From NCBI RefSeq assembly GCF_000948985.2, contig NZ_CP059733.1:6448001-6512000 (forward strand): DNA of 64,000 nt, written 5' to 3'. A program made the translations under genes and the position numbers. Positions 26,656 to 36,340 of this stretch are shown piece after piece. This stretch comes from Thalassomonas viridans (lineage in GTDB: Bacteria > Pseudomonadota > Gammaproteobacteria > Enterobacterales > Alteromonadaceae). Position 1 is the first letter of the stretch, and every line of letters begins with the position of its first letter. Under the pieces are notes generated by a model. The model worked only from the letters and a program-made list of their open reading frames with translations, ran no database searches and was not told the origin of the DNA.

Positions 26656-27300
26656 TCAACTGAGCAGCTGCTGTACATCCATTTCCCCTGTGGTCGGGAA
26701 AACGATATCCGCCTGAGTTAAAACAGACTTTTCACCTATACCCACGGCATACATGCCGGCAGATTTAATGGCCGTAACTCCGGCCACCGCATCTTCCACC
26801 CCGATGCAATCTTCGGGTGAAAGCCCCAGCCCCTGAGCCACAGACAAAAAGATATCCGGGGCGGGTTTGCTGTTGGCCACCGAGGCGGCATCGCCGATAA
26901 AATCAAACAAGTCGGCGATCCCCAGCTTGTCCACCACAAAAGCAGCATTTTTACTGGCGGAAGCCAGGCCGATTTTAATGCCCTGCTCTTTTAACGCGGC
27001 AAAACAGTCCAGCACCCCGGGAAACAAGTTATCCGGGTTAATATCATTGATCAGCTCCAGATAGTGTTGGTTTTTTTCCACTAATAACTGTTCAAACTTT
27101 TCTTCGCTGACGCTCAGCTGGCCTTTGTCCAGAATCAGCTGCAGCGAACCGACCCGGTCCACCCCTTTCAGGCCTTCGTTGTCTTCCCGGGTAAACTCCA
27201 GTCCCAGTTGATGAGCGGTGGCCTGCCAGGCAATAAAGTGAAACTCAGCAGTATCTGTGAGCACACCATCGAGGTCAAAAATAAAAGCTTTGGCTGTCAT
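26656..27300 (-). CDS. pgmB: Beta-phosphoglucomutase
   Basis: The start is set at ATG 27300, two bases after the GH65 stop codon, giving 214 residues. It is a HAD-superfamily enzyme with motif I FDLDGVLTDTAE (nucleophile Asp9, acid/base Asp11), the beta-PGM signature GLKGVDRVGSLQLIL, motif II LASASKNA, motif III K with PDIF, and motif IV GVEDAVAG. It converts beta-glucose 1-phosphate to glucose 6-phosphate. Coupling to a GH65 phosphorylase, which makes beta-Glc-1-P, is the classic pairing and strongly supports both assignments. Confidence 0.92.
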   Translation of the reverse strand: MTAKAFIFDLDGVLTDTAEFHFIAWQATAHQLGLEFTREDNEGLKGVDRVGSLQLILDKGQLSVSEEKFEQLLVEKNQHYLELINDINPDNLFPGVLDCFAALKEQGIKIGLASASKNAAFVVDKLGIADLFDFIGDAASVANSKPAPDIFLSVAQGLGLSPEDCIGVEDAVAGVTAIKSAGMYAVGIGEKSVLTQADIVFPTTGEMDVQQLLS

Positions 27301-27302
27301 GG

Positions 27303-29723
27303 TTAGTGCTCCGCAATTAATGAAAAATCTTGTGCCGGTTTGTCCTGCGTCAGGACAACTTCTTGCTGGCCGTGCTGCAAACACAGGGACTTGCCGGTCA
27401 GTAACTGATAACTGACCTTTTCCCCGCTCATGGTTATTTGTAACTGGCACCCCAGCAGGCGCAGTTTAAAGCTTACCCCTTGCCAGTCTTTTGGCAGGAA
27501 AGGGTTAAAGCAGGCCTTACCGTCCCGCACCCGTAAACCGGCAAAGCCCTGGGTGACACACATCCAGGAGCCCGCCATGGCTGCGGTATGCACGCCGTAA
27601 TGGCTGTTTTTATGCAAGTTGGCCAGGTCCGTCATCACGGTATCTTCAAAGTAACGGAACGCCTGCTCACGCTGCCCCACTTCGCTGTAAGCAATACTGT
27701 GGGTACAAGCCGACAGGGTGGAGTCGTGCGTGGTCAGGGGCTCGTAAAACGCCAGGTTATTCTTTTTCAGCGACAGGGGCACCATATCGTCCTGAAGGAA
27801 GTTAGCCAAAATCACATCCGCCTGCTTAAGCACCTGGTGACGGTAGATCACCAGAGGATGGAAGTTCAGCAATAACGGATATTTGTCTTTCGGCGTACCG
27901 GCAAAATCCCAGGGTTTCTTGGCTAAAAAGCTGTCATCCTGGGGAGAGATATCGAGTTTGTCGTCATGGGGCAGATACATATTGTCGGCAATTTTCTGCC
28001 ACTGCGCCAATTCGGCCTCATCCATCCGTAGTTTCTCCAGCAGGCGCTGATAATTTTCCGGCGCCTGTTGCCCCATCTGCCGGGCCAGATCGCAGGCAAA
28101 AGCCAGATGGATTTTTGCCATAACATTAGTGTAATAGTTGTTGTTTACCAGTGCGGTATATTCATCCGGACCGGTAACCAGATCCAGGCAGAATTGTCTC
28201 CCCCGGGCCTCATTAAAGTGCCCCAGCGACGGCCACAGGCGCGCACTTTCAAACACCAGCTCGGCGCCTTCGTTCCAGATAAAGTCCCAGTCGCTGGTGG
28301 CGGTAAAATAATGCCTGACGGCATAGGCGACGGCAGCATTGATATGGTACTGCGCCGTACCCGCCGGGAAATAGGAAGAGCACTCTTCACCGCCGATAGT
28401 ACGCCAGGGGAATAGAGCCCCGTGAGGATGGCCCATTTCCAGTGCACGTTTCCTGGCTTTATCCAGGCTGCGGAAGCGGAAAGACAGCAGGCTGCGGGCA
28501 ATTTCCGGCTGGGTGTAGATAAAATAGGGGATAATATAAATTTCCGAATCCCAGAAATAATGACCGTCATAACCCGGGCCGGTCAGGCCCTTGGCGCCGA
28601 TATTGCGTTGGCCGTCACGCCCCGCCGACATATAAAGATGCAGCATATTGAGGCGGATCGCTTTCTGGTGCTCGCTATTGCCGGAAATTTCGATATCGCT
28701 GTTGTACCAGAACTCACCGATAAGCCGGCTGTGTTGCTGGTAGTGGCCGGCATACCCCAAAGTCATGGCCTGTTCCAGTTCGGTTTTCGCCAGCAATATC
28801 TGTGCTGTCCCCTGCTCTGCGGTATTCTTATCCCGGCTGTCGTCTTCGACAAAGACATGCGAGATAAAGCTGTATTTGCAAAAGCTCAGCTTATCTTCCC
28901 CCAGCTCCAGGCGGTAACGGCAGGTTAGCCCTGAAGCGTCGGCAGGCTCGCCACCGATAAATTCAGCCCCGTCAGCAAAGCTATGGCTGATGGCATGGCA
29001 TATCAGACTTGACGGCAGGTCCAGCTGCTGCAGCTGGTAAGAAATGTGTTCGCCGCTGTCACCGGCGATCAAGCTCAGGTTCTCGGCAACGGATAAATCC
29101 CCTACCCTGGGATCGTCGCTGCCTTTGCCCTTGGCCAGGTTATTGGCAATGCCGGAAACTAAAACCACAGGGCCGCGAAATGCCATGGGTTCCAAGGTAA
29201 AAGCATTAACCATCAGGTTGGCATTATGCTGGCAAACAAAACGTTGTGTATGAAGTTTAATTTCCTCCCCGGAAGGCGTTGCCAGCAACAGGGATTCTTC
29301 AAAGACGCCGGTTTTCATATTCAAGCGCCGGGCAAGCACTTGTTTTACGCCAAAGGCTTGATCATCGCGCTCATTAAACAGGGAAATGCCTTTGCTGTCG
29401 GCCACCTGCAGCATCTTGTTGTTGAAGCGGGCAAAACCGTAGGCAGATTCATCATAATGGATCTGTTCACTGACATAGGCGCCGTTAACATAAGTGCCCT
29501 CACAGTCCACGGGAAAGTCGGCATGCCGGTAACCGGACGTGCCCCGGGTGCCTATGGTGCCGTTGCCCAGGGCAAAGAGAGTTTCGCTTACCGCAAGGGG
29601 AAGATGCTCAAGCTCAGCCCGGGTAACGGTCCATTCGCTGCTGTCGGCTGCGGCATCCAAATGATGAAAAGTCTGCAAGGTAAAACCCTTTAAAAATATT
29701 GATTGCTTAAAATAATCATACAA
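27303..29723 (-). CDS. GH65 disaccharide phosphorylase (maltose/kojibiose/trehalose phosphorylase type)
   Basis: Up to 806 residues. ATG 29723 has no ribosome-binding site and lies only 13 bp from the operator. A TTG at 29678 follows AAAGGG at good spacing and gives 791 residues (LQTFHHLDAA...), so the true start is uncertain. GH65 marks are visible: GTRGTSGYRH, the active-site block GYDGHYFWDSEI, and the general acid in TGPDEYTALVNNNYY near residue 520. The enzyme is cytoplasmic and phosphorolyses an alpha-glucoside to beta-Glc-1-P and glucose. Which alpha-linkage it cuts cannot be decided by eye; maltose phosphorylase is my first guess. Confidence 0.88.
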   Translation of the reverse strand: MYDYFKQSIFLKGFTLQTFHHLDAAADSSEWTVTRAELEHLPLAVSETLFALGNGTIGTRGTSGYRHADFPVDCEGTYVNGAYVSEQIHYDESAYGFARFNNKMLQVADSKGISLFNERDDQAFGVKQVLARRLNMKTGVFEESLLLATPSGEEIKLHTQRFVCQHNANLMVNAFTLEPMAFRGPVVLVSGIANNLAKGKGSDDPRVGDLSVAENLSLIAGDSGEHISYQLQQLDLPSSLICHAISHSFADGAEFIGGEPADASGLTCRYRLELGEDKLSFCKYSFISHVFVEDDSRDKNTAEQGTAQILLAKTELEQAMTLGYAGHYQQHSRLIGEFWYNSDIEISGNSEHQKAIRLNMLHLYMSAGRDGQRNIGAKGLTGPGYDGHYFWDSEIYIIPYFIYTQPEIARSLLSFRFRSLDKARKRALEMGHPHGALFPWRTIGGEECSSYFPAGTAQYHINAAVAYAVRHYFTATSDWDFIWNEGAELVFESARLWPSLGHFNEARGRQFCLDLVTGPDEYTALVNNNYYTNVMAKIHLAFACDLARQMGQQAPENYQRLLEKLRMDEAELAQWQKIADNMYLPHDDKLDISPQDDSFLAKKPWDFAGTPKDKYPLLLNFHPLVIYRHQVLKQADVILANFLQDDMVPLSLKKNNLAFYEPLTTHDSTLSACTHSIAYSEVGQREQAFRYFEDTVMTDLANLHKNSHYGVHTAAMAGSWMCVTQGFAGLRVRDGKACFNPFLPKDWQGVSFKLRLLGCQLQITMSGEKVSYQLLTGKSLCLQHGQQEVVLTQDKPAQDFSLIAEH

Positions 29724-29735
29724 ATTTTCACGGCC

Positions 29736-29753
29736 TTTGCAAACGTTTGCAAA
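29736..29753. promoter_or_regulatory. LacI-family operator 4
   Basis: TTTGCAAACGTTTGCAAA is a perfect 18-bp palindrome between the divergent GH65 and MFS genes. It shares its core with operators 1-3, tying all transcripts of the locus to one repressor. Confidence 0.82.
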
Positions 29754-29892
29754 AAATATTTTTACCCTCTAGAATGGGGATGTTTTTATCGGGAATACAA
29801 TTGATCTTGGGGTTATCGCGGCAAGGTTTGGAGATTATTTATAGTTTCAGACAATTAGCTTTAGTCTTATATCAGGGGATAAGAGGATTCAT

Positions 29893-31125
29893 ATGAATAA
29901 CTGGCGTATTAAATTATCTTTGCTGTTAACTTACTTTGTCTTTGCGATCTTGCTCAACAGCGTCGGCATAGTGATCCTCCAGGTCATTAAAAATTACGAA
30001 GTAACCAAGTCTGCCGCCAGCATACTCGAAGGCTTCAAAGATTTGCCCATCGCCATTGTCTCCTTTCTTGTCGCCTCTTACCTGCCCAGGTTCGGCTACC
30101 GCAATTCGATAATCTCCGGCCTGGTGATAGTCACCCTGGCCTGCCTGGCCATGCCGCAATTTCCCGGCTTTACCATGACCAAAATCCTGTTTTTGGCGGT
30201 TGGCGTCGCCTTTGCCCTGGTTAAGGTTTCCGTCTATGCCACCGTAGGATTAATCACGGAAAACCGCCAGGCCCACGCCTCCTTTATGAACACCATAGAA
30301 GGTTTCTTTATGGTGGGGGTATTATCCGGTTACTGGATCTTCGGCCTGTTTATCAACCCGGACGAGCCGGCCTCCCAGTCCTGGCTTCAGGTTTATTATT
30401 ACCTGGCGATTTTATGCTCGGTTAATATTTTATTACTGCTCTCAACTCCCTTTAACCAGCAGGAGCAAGCCGACGACGAGTCAGGCTCGGCACTGCAAGA
30501 ATTTATCGCCATGCTCAAGCTGGTGAAAAAACCTATGGTTTATGTTTTTGTTATTTCGGCTTTTTTATATGTATTGATCGAACAGGGCATAGGCACCTGG
30601 CTGCCCACCTTTAACAATGAAATCTTAAAATTGCCGACTGACATCAGTGTCCAGGTCACCAGCATTTTTGCCGCCTGCCTGGCCATCGGCCGCTTAGGCG
30701 CCGGTTACCTGCTCAGACGCATCAGCTGGTATGCCCTGCTCAATGCCTGTTTGCTCTTTATGTCGGTACTTGTGGTACTGACCCTGCCCATGACCCGGGA
30801 CGTAACCCTGGCGGACAATGTCACCTGGCAAAACCTGCCGCTGGTGGCCTGGCTGTTCCCCTGCATCGGCTTGTTTATGGCCCCCATCTACCCGGCGATA
30901 AATTCCGTGATTTTAAGCGCCCTGCCGAAGAAACAACATGCCGCCATGACAGGTTTGATCGTGCTTTTCTCGGCACTCGGCGGCACTACCGGCTCCTTGA
31001 TCACTGGCCAGGTATTCGCGGCCTTTGACGGGCAAACGGCGTTTTACCTGACCCTGGTGCCTATCGCCATTATTTTACTGACCTTAAGGCAGTTACGTAA
31101 CTTCGCCGCTAAGCACCAAGACTAG
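29893..31125 (+). CDS. MFS sugar permease of the alpha-glucoside locus
   Basis: A 410-residue protein with about 12 transmembrane helices and MFS features, including the charged loop after TM2 (LPRFGYRNS) and the second-half repeat (AIGRLGAGYLLRRIS). Overall it resembles the FucP-like/sugar MFS group. It is divergent from GH65 across operator 4. It probably carries the disaccharide across the inner membrane to the phosphorylase (inference). A GGGATAAGAGG sequence precedes the ATG. Confidence 0.82.
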   Translation: MNNWRIKLSLLLTYFVFAILLNSVGIVILQVIKNYEVTKSAASILEGFKDLPIAIVSFLVASYLPRFGYRNSIISGLVIVTLACLAMPQFPGFTMTKILFLAVGVAFALVKVSVYATVGLITENRQAHASFMNTIEGFFMVGVLSGYWIFGLFINPDEPASQSWLQVYYYLAILCSVNILLLLSTPFNQQEQADDESGSALQEFIAMLKLVKKPMVYVFVISAFLYVLIEQGIGTWLPTFNNEILKLPTDISVQVTSIFAACLAIGRLGAGYLLRRISWYALLNACLLFMSVLVVLTLPMTRDVTLADNVTWQNLPLVAWLFPCIGLFMAPIYPAINSVILSALPKKQHAAMTGLIVLFSALGGTTGSLITGQVFAAFDGQTAFYLTLVPIAIILLTLRQLRNFAAKHQD

Positions 31126-31135
31126 TTCTCCCGCT

Positions 31136-31161
31136 CCCGGCTGCCATCAGGGCATGCCGGG
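31136..31161. terminator. Hairpin after the MFS gene, weak terminator candidate
   Basis: CCCGGC and GCCGGG pair around an inner TGCC/GGCA stem. No T-run follows on the plus strand, so rho-independent termination is doubtful. Confidence 0.35.
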
Positions 31162-31327
31162 AAAAACTGTACCTGTGCCATAATGAAGCCAGCGGCTACA
31201 CCTGTACCGGCGGCCAAACTGGCACAAATATTTCTTCTCTTTTCCATATGAAAGCAGCAGCAAAAAAACCTGTTGGCCGCAACCTTTTTTCAGTTAATTT
31301 CCTTGCAATCGGCGAAAATAATCACAG

Positions 31328-31344
31328 TTGGCTTTATTTATGCA
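31328..31344 (+). promoter_or_regulatory. Candidate sigma-54 promoter of the FlgO-rml operon
   Basis: TTGGCTTTATTTATGCA has GG and GC exactly 10 nt apart and about 9 of 13 consensus positions, and lies 56 bp before the first gene. The CACG part of the -24 box is not matched, so it is weaker than the fliT promoter. Confidence 0.5.
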
Positions 31345-31399
31345 TTTATCTTCCCAGAGATAAATTAAGGGCGCCCAGACAGAAGCCGGGGTTGTTAAA

Positions 31400-31990
31400 A
31401 TGAATAAATTTTATAATGTATTGTTAGCTACTTGCATCGGATTAACCGGTTGTCAAACTCTTGACTCGGTTACTCCTGTCACAGATGAAGAACTCCCGGA
31501 GACGGCAGTTTTTGACAATAAGTTGTCGTCCCTGGTCACCGGCTTGTTGAGATCGGAAAAATATGACTACCGCAACAAACCCACTTTGATCACTACCTTT
31601 GTCTGGACGGATACCCTGAGTTATAAAAACCAGCCCAATGCGTTCAGGTTTCTGGGACACCAGCTGGCGGAAAGCATGAAAACCGAACTGGTACAGTACA
31701 GCGCCAGGGTAGTGGAACATAAGGCGGCAAAAGCCGTTTCCATCTCCCCCAACGCTTCCTACTTTTTGTCCCGGGATGTCAAGGAACTCGCCAGCAAGGC
31801 CCAGGCAGAATACATCATTGCCGGCACCATCACCGAACTTGACGGCGGTGCTATGGTGAATGCCGAAGTTATAGAGATCAGCAGCAGTGAAATTGTCGGC
31901 GCGGCACGCGAGTTCTTCCCGACGTCCGCTGCCTGGTCGTCAAACAGGGTGAGCCTGCGCAACAATATGCTCCACCGTGAAGGTAAATGA
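31400..31990 (+). CDS. FlgO-family outer-membrane lipoprotein 1
   Basis: 196 residues with a lipobox (GLTGC, Cys18) and a FlgO domain: FVWTDTL, RFLGHQLAESMKTEL, AEYIIAGTITELDGGAMVNAEVIEI. FlgO with FlgP and FlgT forms outer-membrane structures of sheathed or H-ring flagella in Vibrio and relatives. It is the first gene of an apparent operon with two paralogues and dTDP-sugar genes, downstream of a sigma-54-like promoter. A role in assembling the outer-membrane part of a flagellum is inference from family. Confidence 0.75.
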   Translation: MNKFYNVLLATCIGLTGCQTLDSVTPVTDEELPETAVFDNKLSSLVTGLLRSEKYDYRNKPTLITTFVWTDTLSYKNQPNAFRFLGHQLAESMKTELVQYSARVVEHKAAKAVSISPNASYFLSRDVKELASKAQAEYIIAGTITELDGGAMVNAEVIEISSSEIVGAAREFFPTSAAWSSNRVSLRNNMLHREGK

Positions 31991-31997
31991 GGTAAAT

Positions 31998-32663
31998 ATG
32001 AAAAAGTTAATGTTGATCATGCTGGGGATTTTAGCCGGTTGCAGCAGTCAGGAGCCGCAGCTGGTGATTGAAGACCACAAGCCGAAAAAATATCAGTTTG
32101 AACCGGTAAAACACGACAAGGAAAACAATCATTCGGTGAGTTATTACGACAAGCCGCTGATCAAGAACGTCAACCATTATATTAAGTGGCTGACCCAGGA
32201 TCTGTTCGCCAATATCGACTTCCCCGATAACGATGCGGTTTTTGTGATTTCCGATCTGGCCCTGCTGGACTCGGACCTCAACAAAACCAATCATTTCGGA
32301 CGCCAGGTCACCGAGGCCATGACCCATGAAGTCAACCGTACCGGTTTCTCGGTGATCGACATCAAGGCCCGGGGTTTTATCCGCATGTCGGAGTCCGGCG
32401 ACTTGTTCTTCCAGACGGAAGATTACAATGAAATCTTAAGCCAGACCTCGGCTACCAATATTATCAGTGGCACTATGACCCGGCACAGGGGCGGTTACCT
32501 GATCAATGCCAGGGTGGTTGATCTCGCCACCACCGCCCTGATCAGTTCCGCACAGATTTTTGTGCCTTACGATGTTGTCGATGCGGTAATGCTGGAAGAC
32601 CAGGTTTCGCCGCCCCCCAAGATCAATGAGATTTCACTGAAACCTTCCTCGGTCCGGGAATAA
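31998..32663 (+). CDS. FlgO-family outer-membrane lipoprotein 2
   Basis: Start chosen at ATG 31998 after GAGG, giving a type II signal (GILAGC, Cys15) and 221 residues; a GTG at 31977 is less likely. The FlgO core is recognisable (FVISDLALLDSDLNKTNHFG, VTEAMTHEVN, ATNIISGTMTRHRGGYLINA). The spacing of 7 bp from gene 1 indicates one transcript. The C-terminal tail carries PPPK after the domain. Confidence 0.75.
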   Translation: MKKLMLIMLGILAGCSSQEPQLVIEDHKPKKYQFEPVKHDKENNHSVSYYDKPLIKNVNHYIKWLTQDLFANIDFPDNDAVFVISDLALLDSDLNKTNHFGRQVTEAMTHEVNRTGFSVIDIKARGFIRMSESGDLFFQTEDYNEILSQTSATNIISGTMTRHRGGYLINARVVDLATTALISSAQIFVPYDVVDAVMLEDQVSPPPKINEISLKPSSVRE

Positions 32664-32687
32664 CCTTTCACAGCAGTAAAAAGAGAG

Positions 32688-33320
32688 ATGATGATGAACT
32701 TAATTACTAAGACTCAAAAAACCTTGCAGACGCTGACCTTAAGTGTTTTTGCTGTTGCCGCCCTAACCTCTTGCACCCTGCTTAAGGAAATCCAGCAAGA
32801 TGCGACCGGTGAGGGCAAAGAGCCGGAATTAACCGATGAATCCGTGCCCTTTGTCCTTAACGAGCAGGAAGTGATCCCGTTTTTCCATACCCATAAAATG
32901 GTCAGGGATTATACCGACAAGCTCGCCCACGACCTGTTCAATAACATGGTGCGCACCGAGCTGAAATCGCCGGTGGCGGTAGCCAGCTTTGTCAGTTTCG
33001 ACTCCTCGCTGGAAGAAGGCAACCGCCTGGGCAACCTGATCAGCGAAAGCCTGCTGGGGCAGGTACAGGAATACGGTATCCCGGTAATGGACATACATTT
33101 AATGAACGGTATCGAAATGACCAGCGACGGCGAGTTTTCTTTTAGCCGGAAAATGACTAAGATAATGAATTCGAAGACATTAAATTATGTATTATCCGGC
33201 GTTGTGATCGGCAATGAAAGGGGTTATACCGTCAATGCCAGGATCATAGAGTTTGGCTCTATGCAGGTATTGTCGACGGCAAGCACCTTTATTCCGTCCT
33301 TTGTCGCCGAAGTTTTATAA
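32688..33320 (+). CDS. FlgO-family outer-membrane lipoprotein 3
   Basis: About 210 residues; three successive ATGs at 32688-32696 make the exact start uncertain. It has a lipobox ALTSC (Cys29 from the first ATG). The FlgO core is visible as [32 protein letters not shown] and [20 protein letters not shown]. Three divergent FlgO paralogues in a row suggest a hetero-oligomeric ring component set (inference). It is followed by rmlB after 14 bp. Confidence 0.75.
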   Translation: MMMNLITKTQKTLQTLTLSVFAVAALTSCTLLKEIQQDATGEGKEPELTDESVPFVLNEQEVIPFFHTHKMVRDYTDKLAHDLFNNMVRTELKSPVAVASFVSFDSSLEEGNRLGNLISESLLGQVQEYGIPVMDIHLMNGIEMTSDGEFSFSRKMTKIMNSKTLNYVLSGVVIGNERGYTVNARIIEFGSMQVLSTASTFIPSFVAEVL

Positions 33321-33334
33321 ATATTGGCGCATAT

Positions 33335-34342
33335 ATGAATATTATGGTGACCGGCGGGGCCGGCTTTATCGGCTCGGCCCTGATACGCTATCTGATCTCA
33401 CACACAGATCATAAGGTGATCAATGTCGATAAACTCACCTATGCCGGTAATTTAGCGGCCCTGGAAAGCGTCGCCGCTAATCCGAGATACGCCTTCGAAC
33501 AGGTGGATATCTGCAACCGGGCAGAACTGGATCGCATCCTTAATTTTTACCAGATTGATCTCGTGATGCACCTGGCCGCCGAAAGCCATGTTGACCGCTC
33601 CATTGACAAACCCGCGGCCTTTATTGAAACCAACATCCTGGGCACTTATACCCTGCTGGAAGCCTGCCGCTGCTACCGGCAACAATTACCGGCAAAGGCA
33701 CAGGCCGGTTTCCGTTTCCATCATATTTCCACCGACGAAGTCTACGGCGACCTGGCGGATTCCGAAGAGCTGTTCACCGAAACAACCGCCTACGCCCCCA
33801 GCTCTCCCTATTCCGCTTCCAAGGCGGCAAGTGATCATCTGGTACGGGCCTGGTTGCGTACCTATGATTTACCCGCGGTGATCACTAACTGCTCCAATAA
33901 CTATGGTCCGTATCAGTACCGGGAAAAGCTGATCCCCTTGATTATCGAGCGGGCAATAGCAGGCCAGCCACTACCGGTATACGGCGACGGCCAGCAAATC
34001 CGCGACTGGCTTTATGTCGACGACCATGTCCGGGCCCTTTACCTGGTGGCCACCCAGGGAAAAACGGGGGAAACCTACAATATCGGCGGCCATAACGAAC
34101 TCACCAACCTGGAGGTTATCGAGCAGATCTGCAGCATTCTGGACGAGCTAAAACCTTCGGCTGTTGCAGGCATTAAGCACTACCGGGAACTGATCACTTT
34201 TGTGCCCGACAGGCCGGGCCATGATATCCGCTATGCCATAGATGCCAGCAAAATCGCCAGAACACTCGGCTGGACGCCGATAGAAACCTTCGAAACCGGC
34301 ATTAAAAAAACCGTGAACTGGTATCTGGATATAGGAAAATAA
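33335..34342 (+). CDS. rmlB: dTDP-glucose 4,6-dehydratase
   Basis: A 335-residue extended SDR enzyme with the NAD motif GGAGFIG (residues 7-13), the active-site TDEVYG near 133-138, the YSASK catalytic Tyr/Lys near 159-163, and RDWLYVDDH. It converts dTDP-glucose to dTDP-4-keto-6-deoxyglucose. No rmlC or rmlD follows; an aminotransferase is encoded instead, so the product is probably a 4-amino-4,6-dideoxy sugar and not rhamnose. Confidence 0.93.
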   Translation: MNIMVTGGAGFIGSALIRYLISHTDHKVINVDKLTYAGNLAALESVAANPRYAFEQVDICNRAELDRILNFYQIDLVMHLAAESHVDRSIDKPAAFIETNILGTYTLLEACRCYRQQLPAKAQAGFRFHHISTDEVYGDLADSEELFTETTAYAPSSPYSASKAASDHLVRAWLRTYDLPAVITNCSNNYGPYQYREKLIPLIIERAIAGQPLPVYGDGQQIRDWLYVDDHVRALYLVATQGKTGETYNIGGHNELTNLEVIEQICSILDELKPSAVAGIKHYRELITFVPDRPGHDIRYAIDASKIARTLGWTPIETFETGIKKTVNWYLDIGK

Positions 34343-34382
34343 GCTATATAATCATCAATATAAGTTTTTAAAAGGCAATAAA

Positions 34383-35252
34383 ATGAAAGGTATTATTTTA
34401 GCCGGAGGCTCGGGAACCCGTTTATACCCGATCACTAAGGGCGTTTCAAAGCAGTTATTACCTATTTATGATAAGCCGATGATCTATTATCCGCTGTCGG
34501 TGCTTATGCTTGCGGGGATCAGGGAAGTTTTGGTGATTTCCACCCCGGAAGACATAGACGGCTACCGGCGTCTGCTGGCGGACGGTCAGCAATTTGGCAT
34601 CGACATTTCCTATGCAGTGCAACCCGACCCCGGCGGCATAGCACAAGCCTTTATTATCGCTGAAAAATTTATCGGCAACAGCAGTGTCTGCCTGGTGCTG
34701 GGGGACAATATTTTTTACGGTCAGGGCTTTAGCCCGCAACTGGTTAAAGCAAGAAAAAAAACGCAAGGAGCCACCCTTTTTGCCTACCCGGTAAAAGATC
34801 CGGAACGCTTTGGCGTAGTGGAATTCGATAACAAGATGGCGGTGCTTTCCATCGAGGAAAAACCGCAACAGCCCAAATCTAAATATGCGGTAACCGGCTT
34901 ATATTTCTATGATAACCAGGTAGTAGATATGGCCAAATCCATCTCCCCTTCCGCCCGGGGAGAGCTGGAGATCACCTGCATCAACAACCTGTACCTGAAA
35001 CAGGGAGAGTTGCAGGTCGAGCTGTTGGGACGGGGCTTTGCCTGGCTCGATACCGGCACCTATGAAAGCCTGATCGCCGCCAGCCAGTTTGTCCAGACCA
35101 TAGAGCAGAGGCAGGGTTTTAAAATCGCCTGCCTGGAAGAAATCGCCCTGCATAATGGCTGGTTGACACAGCAACAGGTGGCGGATATCGCCAAATCCAT
35201 GAGCCAGAACAGTTACGGCTTATATTTATATGAGTTGATAGGCAATAAATGA
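34383..35252 (+). CDS. rmlA: Glucose-1-phosphate thymidylyltransferase
   Basis: The 289-residue nucleotidyltransferase has the signature [20 protein letters not shown] (residues 8-27), LGDNIFYG, and the DTGTYESL block near the C terminus, all typical of RmlA. It makes dTDP-glucose for RmlB. The 3' end overlaps the next gene by 4 nt. The AAAGG before ATG sets the start. Confidence 0.93.
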   Translation: MKGIILAGGSGTRLYPITKGVSKQLLPIYDKPMIYYPLSVLMLAGIREVLVISTPEDIDGYRRLLADGQQFGIDISYAVQPDPGGIAQAFIIAEKFIGNSSVCLVLGDNIFYGQGFSPQLVKARKKTQGATLFAYPVKDPERFGVVEFDNKMAVLSIEEKPQQPKSKYAVTGLYFYDNQVVDMAKSISPSARGELEITCINNLYLKQGELQVELLGRGFAWLDTGTYESLIAASQFVQTIEQRQGFKIACLEEIALHNGWLTQQQVADIAKSMSQNSYGLYLYELIGNK

Positions 35253-36340
35253 TCCCATTGAACAAACCTTATCTGCCGGAGCAGGCACAATACCAGAAGT
35301 ATCTGCAAACCGCCCTGGACAGCCAGAGGCTCACCAATAACGGACCTTTGGTACAAGAATTAAAACACCGGCTTGAGCAATACCTGGGGGTCAAATACCT
35401 GTTGCCGGTCGCCAACGGCACCATGGCACTGCAGCTGGCCTATAAAACCTTTGATCTCACAGGCAATGCCGTCACCACCCCTTATACCTTTATTGCCACC
35501 AGCAGCAGTTTGCAATGGCTGAACATCAGCCCAAATTTTGCCGATATCAACCCGGATACATTAAATTTATGCCCGGACCAGGCACTGACGGCCATCAATA
35601 ACAACACCAGCGCCCTGGTGCCGGTACATGTTTACGGCAACCCCTGCGATGTCAACGCCTTTGAAGAAATCAGGAAGACTACCGGGTTAAAGGTGATTTA
35701 CGATGCCTCCCATGCCTTTGGCATCACCCTGGGGGGGCAAAGCATACTCAACTACGGCGATGCTTCCACCTTAAGTTTTCATGCCACTAAACTTTTTCAC
35801 TGCGTCGAGGGTGGCGCGGTAATTTTCAACAACGAAGCCGATTACCGGCGCGCCGCCCGGATGATCAATTTCGGCATAGCCGAAAGCAGCGGTGAGATTG
35901 CCGGTCCCGGCATCAACGGTAAAATGAGCGAGTTACACGCCGCCATGGGCTTGGCGGTACTTGATGATATAGATAACATCCTGACCCGCAGAAACCGGCT
36001 GTTTGAGTTGTATAAAACCCTGCTGACTGACTACCTGGACTTCCCCTTGTGGCACCGGGAAGCCAGCCAGAATGCCATCTATTTTCCGGTTATCTTCAAC
36101 TCGGCAGAGGATTGCAACAGGTCATTCTTAGCCCTGGAAAAGCAGGGCATAGCGTCACGCCGCTATTTTTCCCCTTCCCTCAACACCCTGGACGGGACCT
36201 TCAGCGGCCCGGGCATAAGCTGCCGCCACTCGGAAGCTTATGCCCAAAGGGTATTGTGCTTACCCCTATATTTTTCTCTGACCGAAGCCGAGGTAAAAAA
36301 AGTTGCCGGAACCCTGATCCGGTCGCTGGCTAAGCCTTAG
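35249..36340 (+). CDS. DegT/DnrJ/EryC1 sugar aminotransferase (VioA-like)
   Basis: A 363-residue PLP-dependent fold-I aminotransferase. The PLP lysine lies in SFHATKLFH near residue 180, and the DASHAFG and [15 protein letters not shown] blocks are conserved. Following RmlA/RmlB, it should aminate dTDP-4-keto-6-deoxyglucose at C4 to give dTDP-viosamine (Qui4N) or its epimer (Fuc4N). The first fits a VioA-type enzyme, but the epimer cannot be excluded. Its 3' end overlaps the convergent methyltransferase by 11 nt. Confidence 0.85.
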   Translation: MIPLNKPYLPEQAQYQKYLQTALDSQRLTNNGPLVQELKHRLEQYLGVKYLLPVANGTMALQLAYKTFDLTGNAVTTPYTFIATSSSLQWLNISPNFADINPDTLNLCPDQALTAINNNTSALVPVHVYGNPCDVNAFEEIRKTTGLKVIYDASHAFGITLGGQSILNYGDASTLSFHATKLFHCVEGGAVIFNNEADYRRAARMINFGIAESSGEIAGPGINGKMSELHAAMGLAVLDDIDNILTRRNRLFELYKTLLTDYLDFPLWHREASQNAIYFPVIFNSAEDCNRSFLALEKQGIASRRYFSPSLNTLDGTFSGPGISCRHSEAYAQRVLCLPLYFSLTEAEVKKVAGTLIRSLAKP

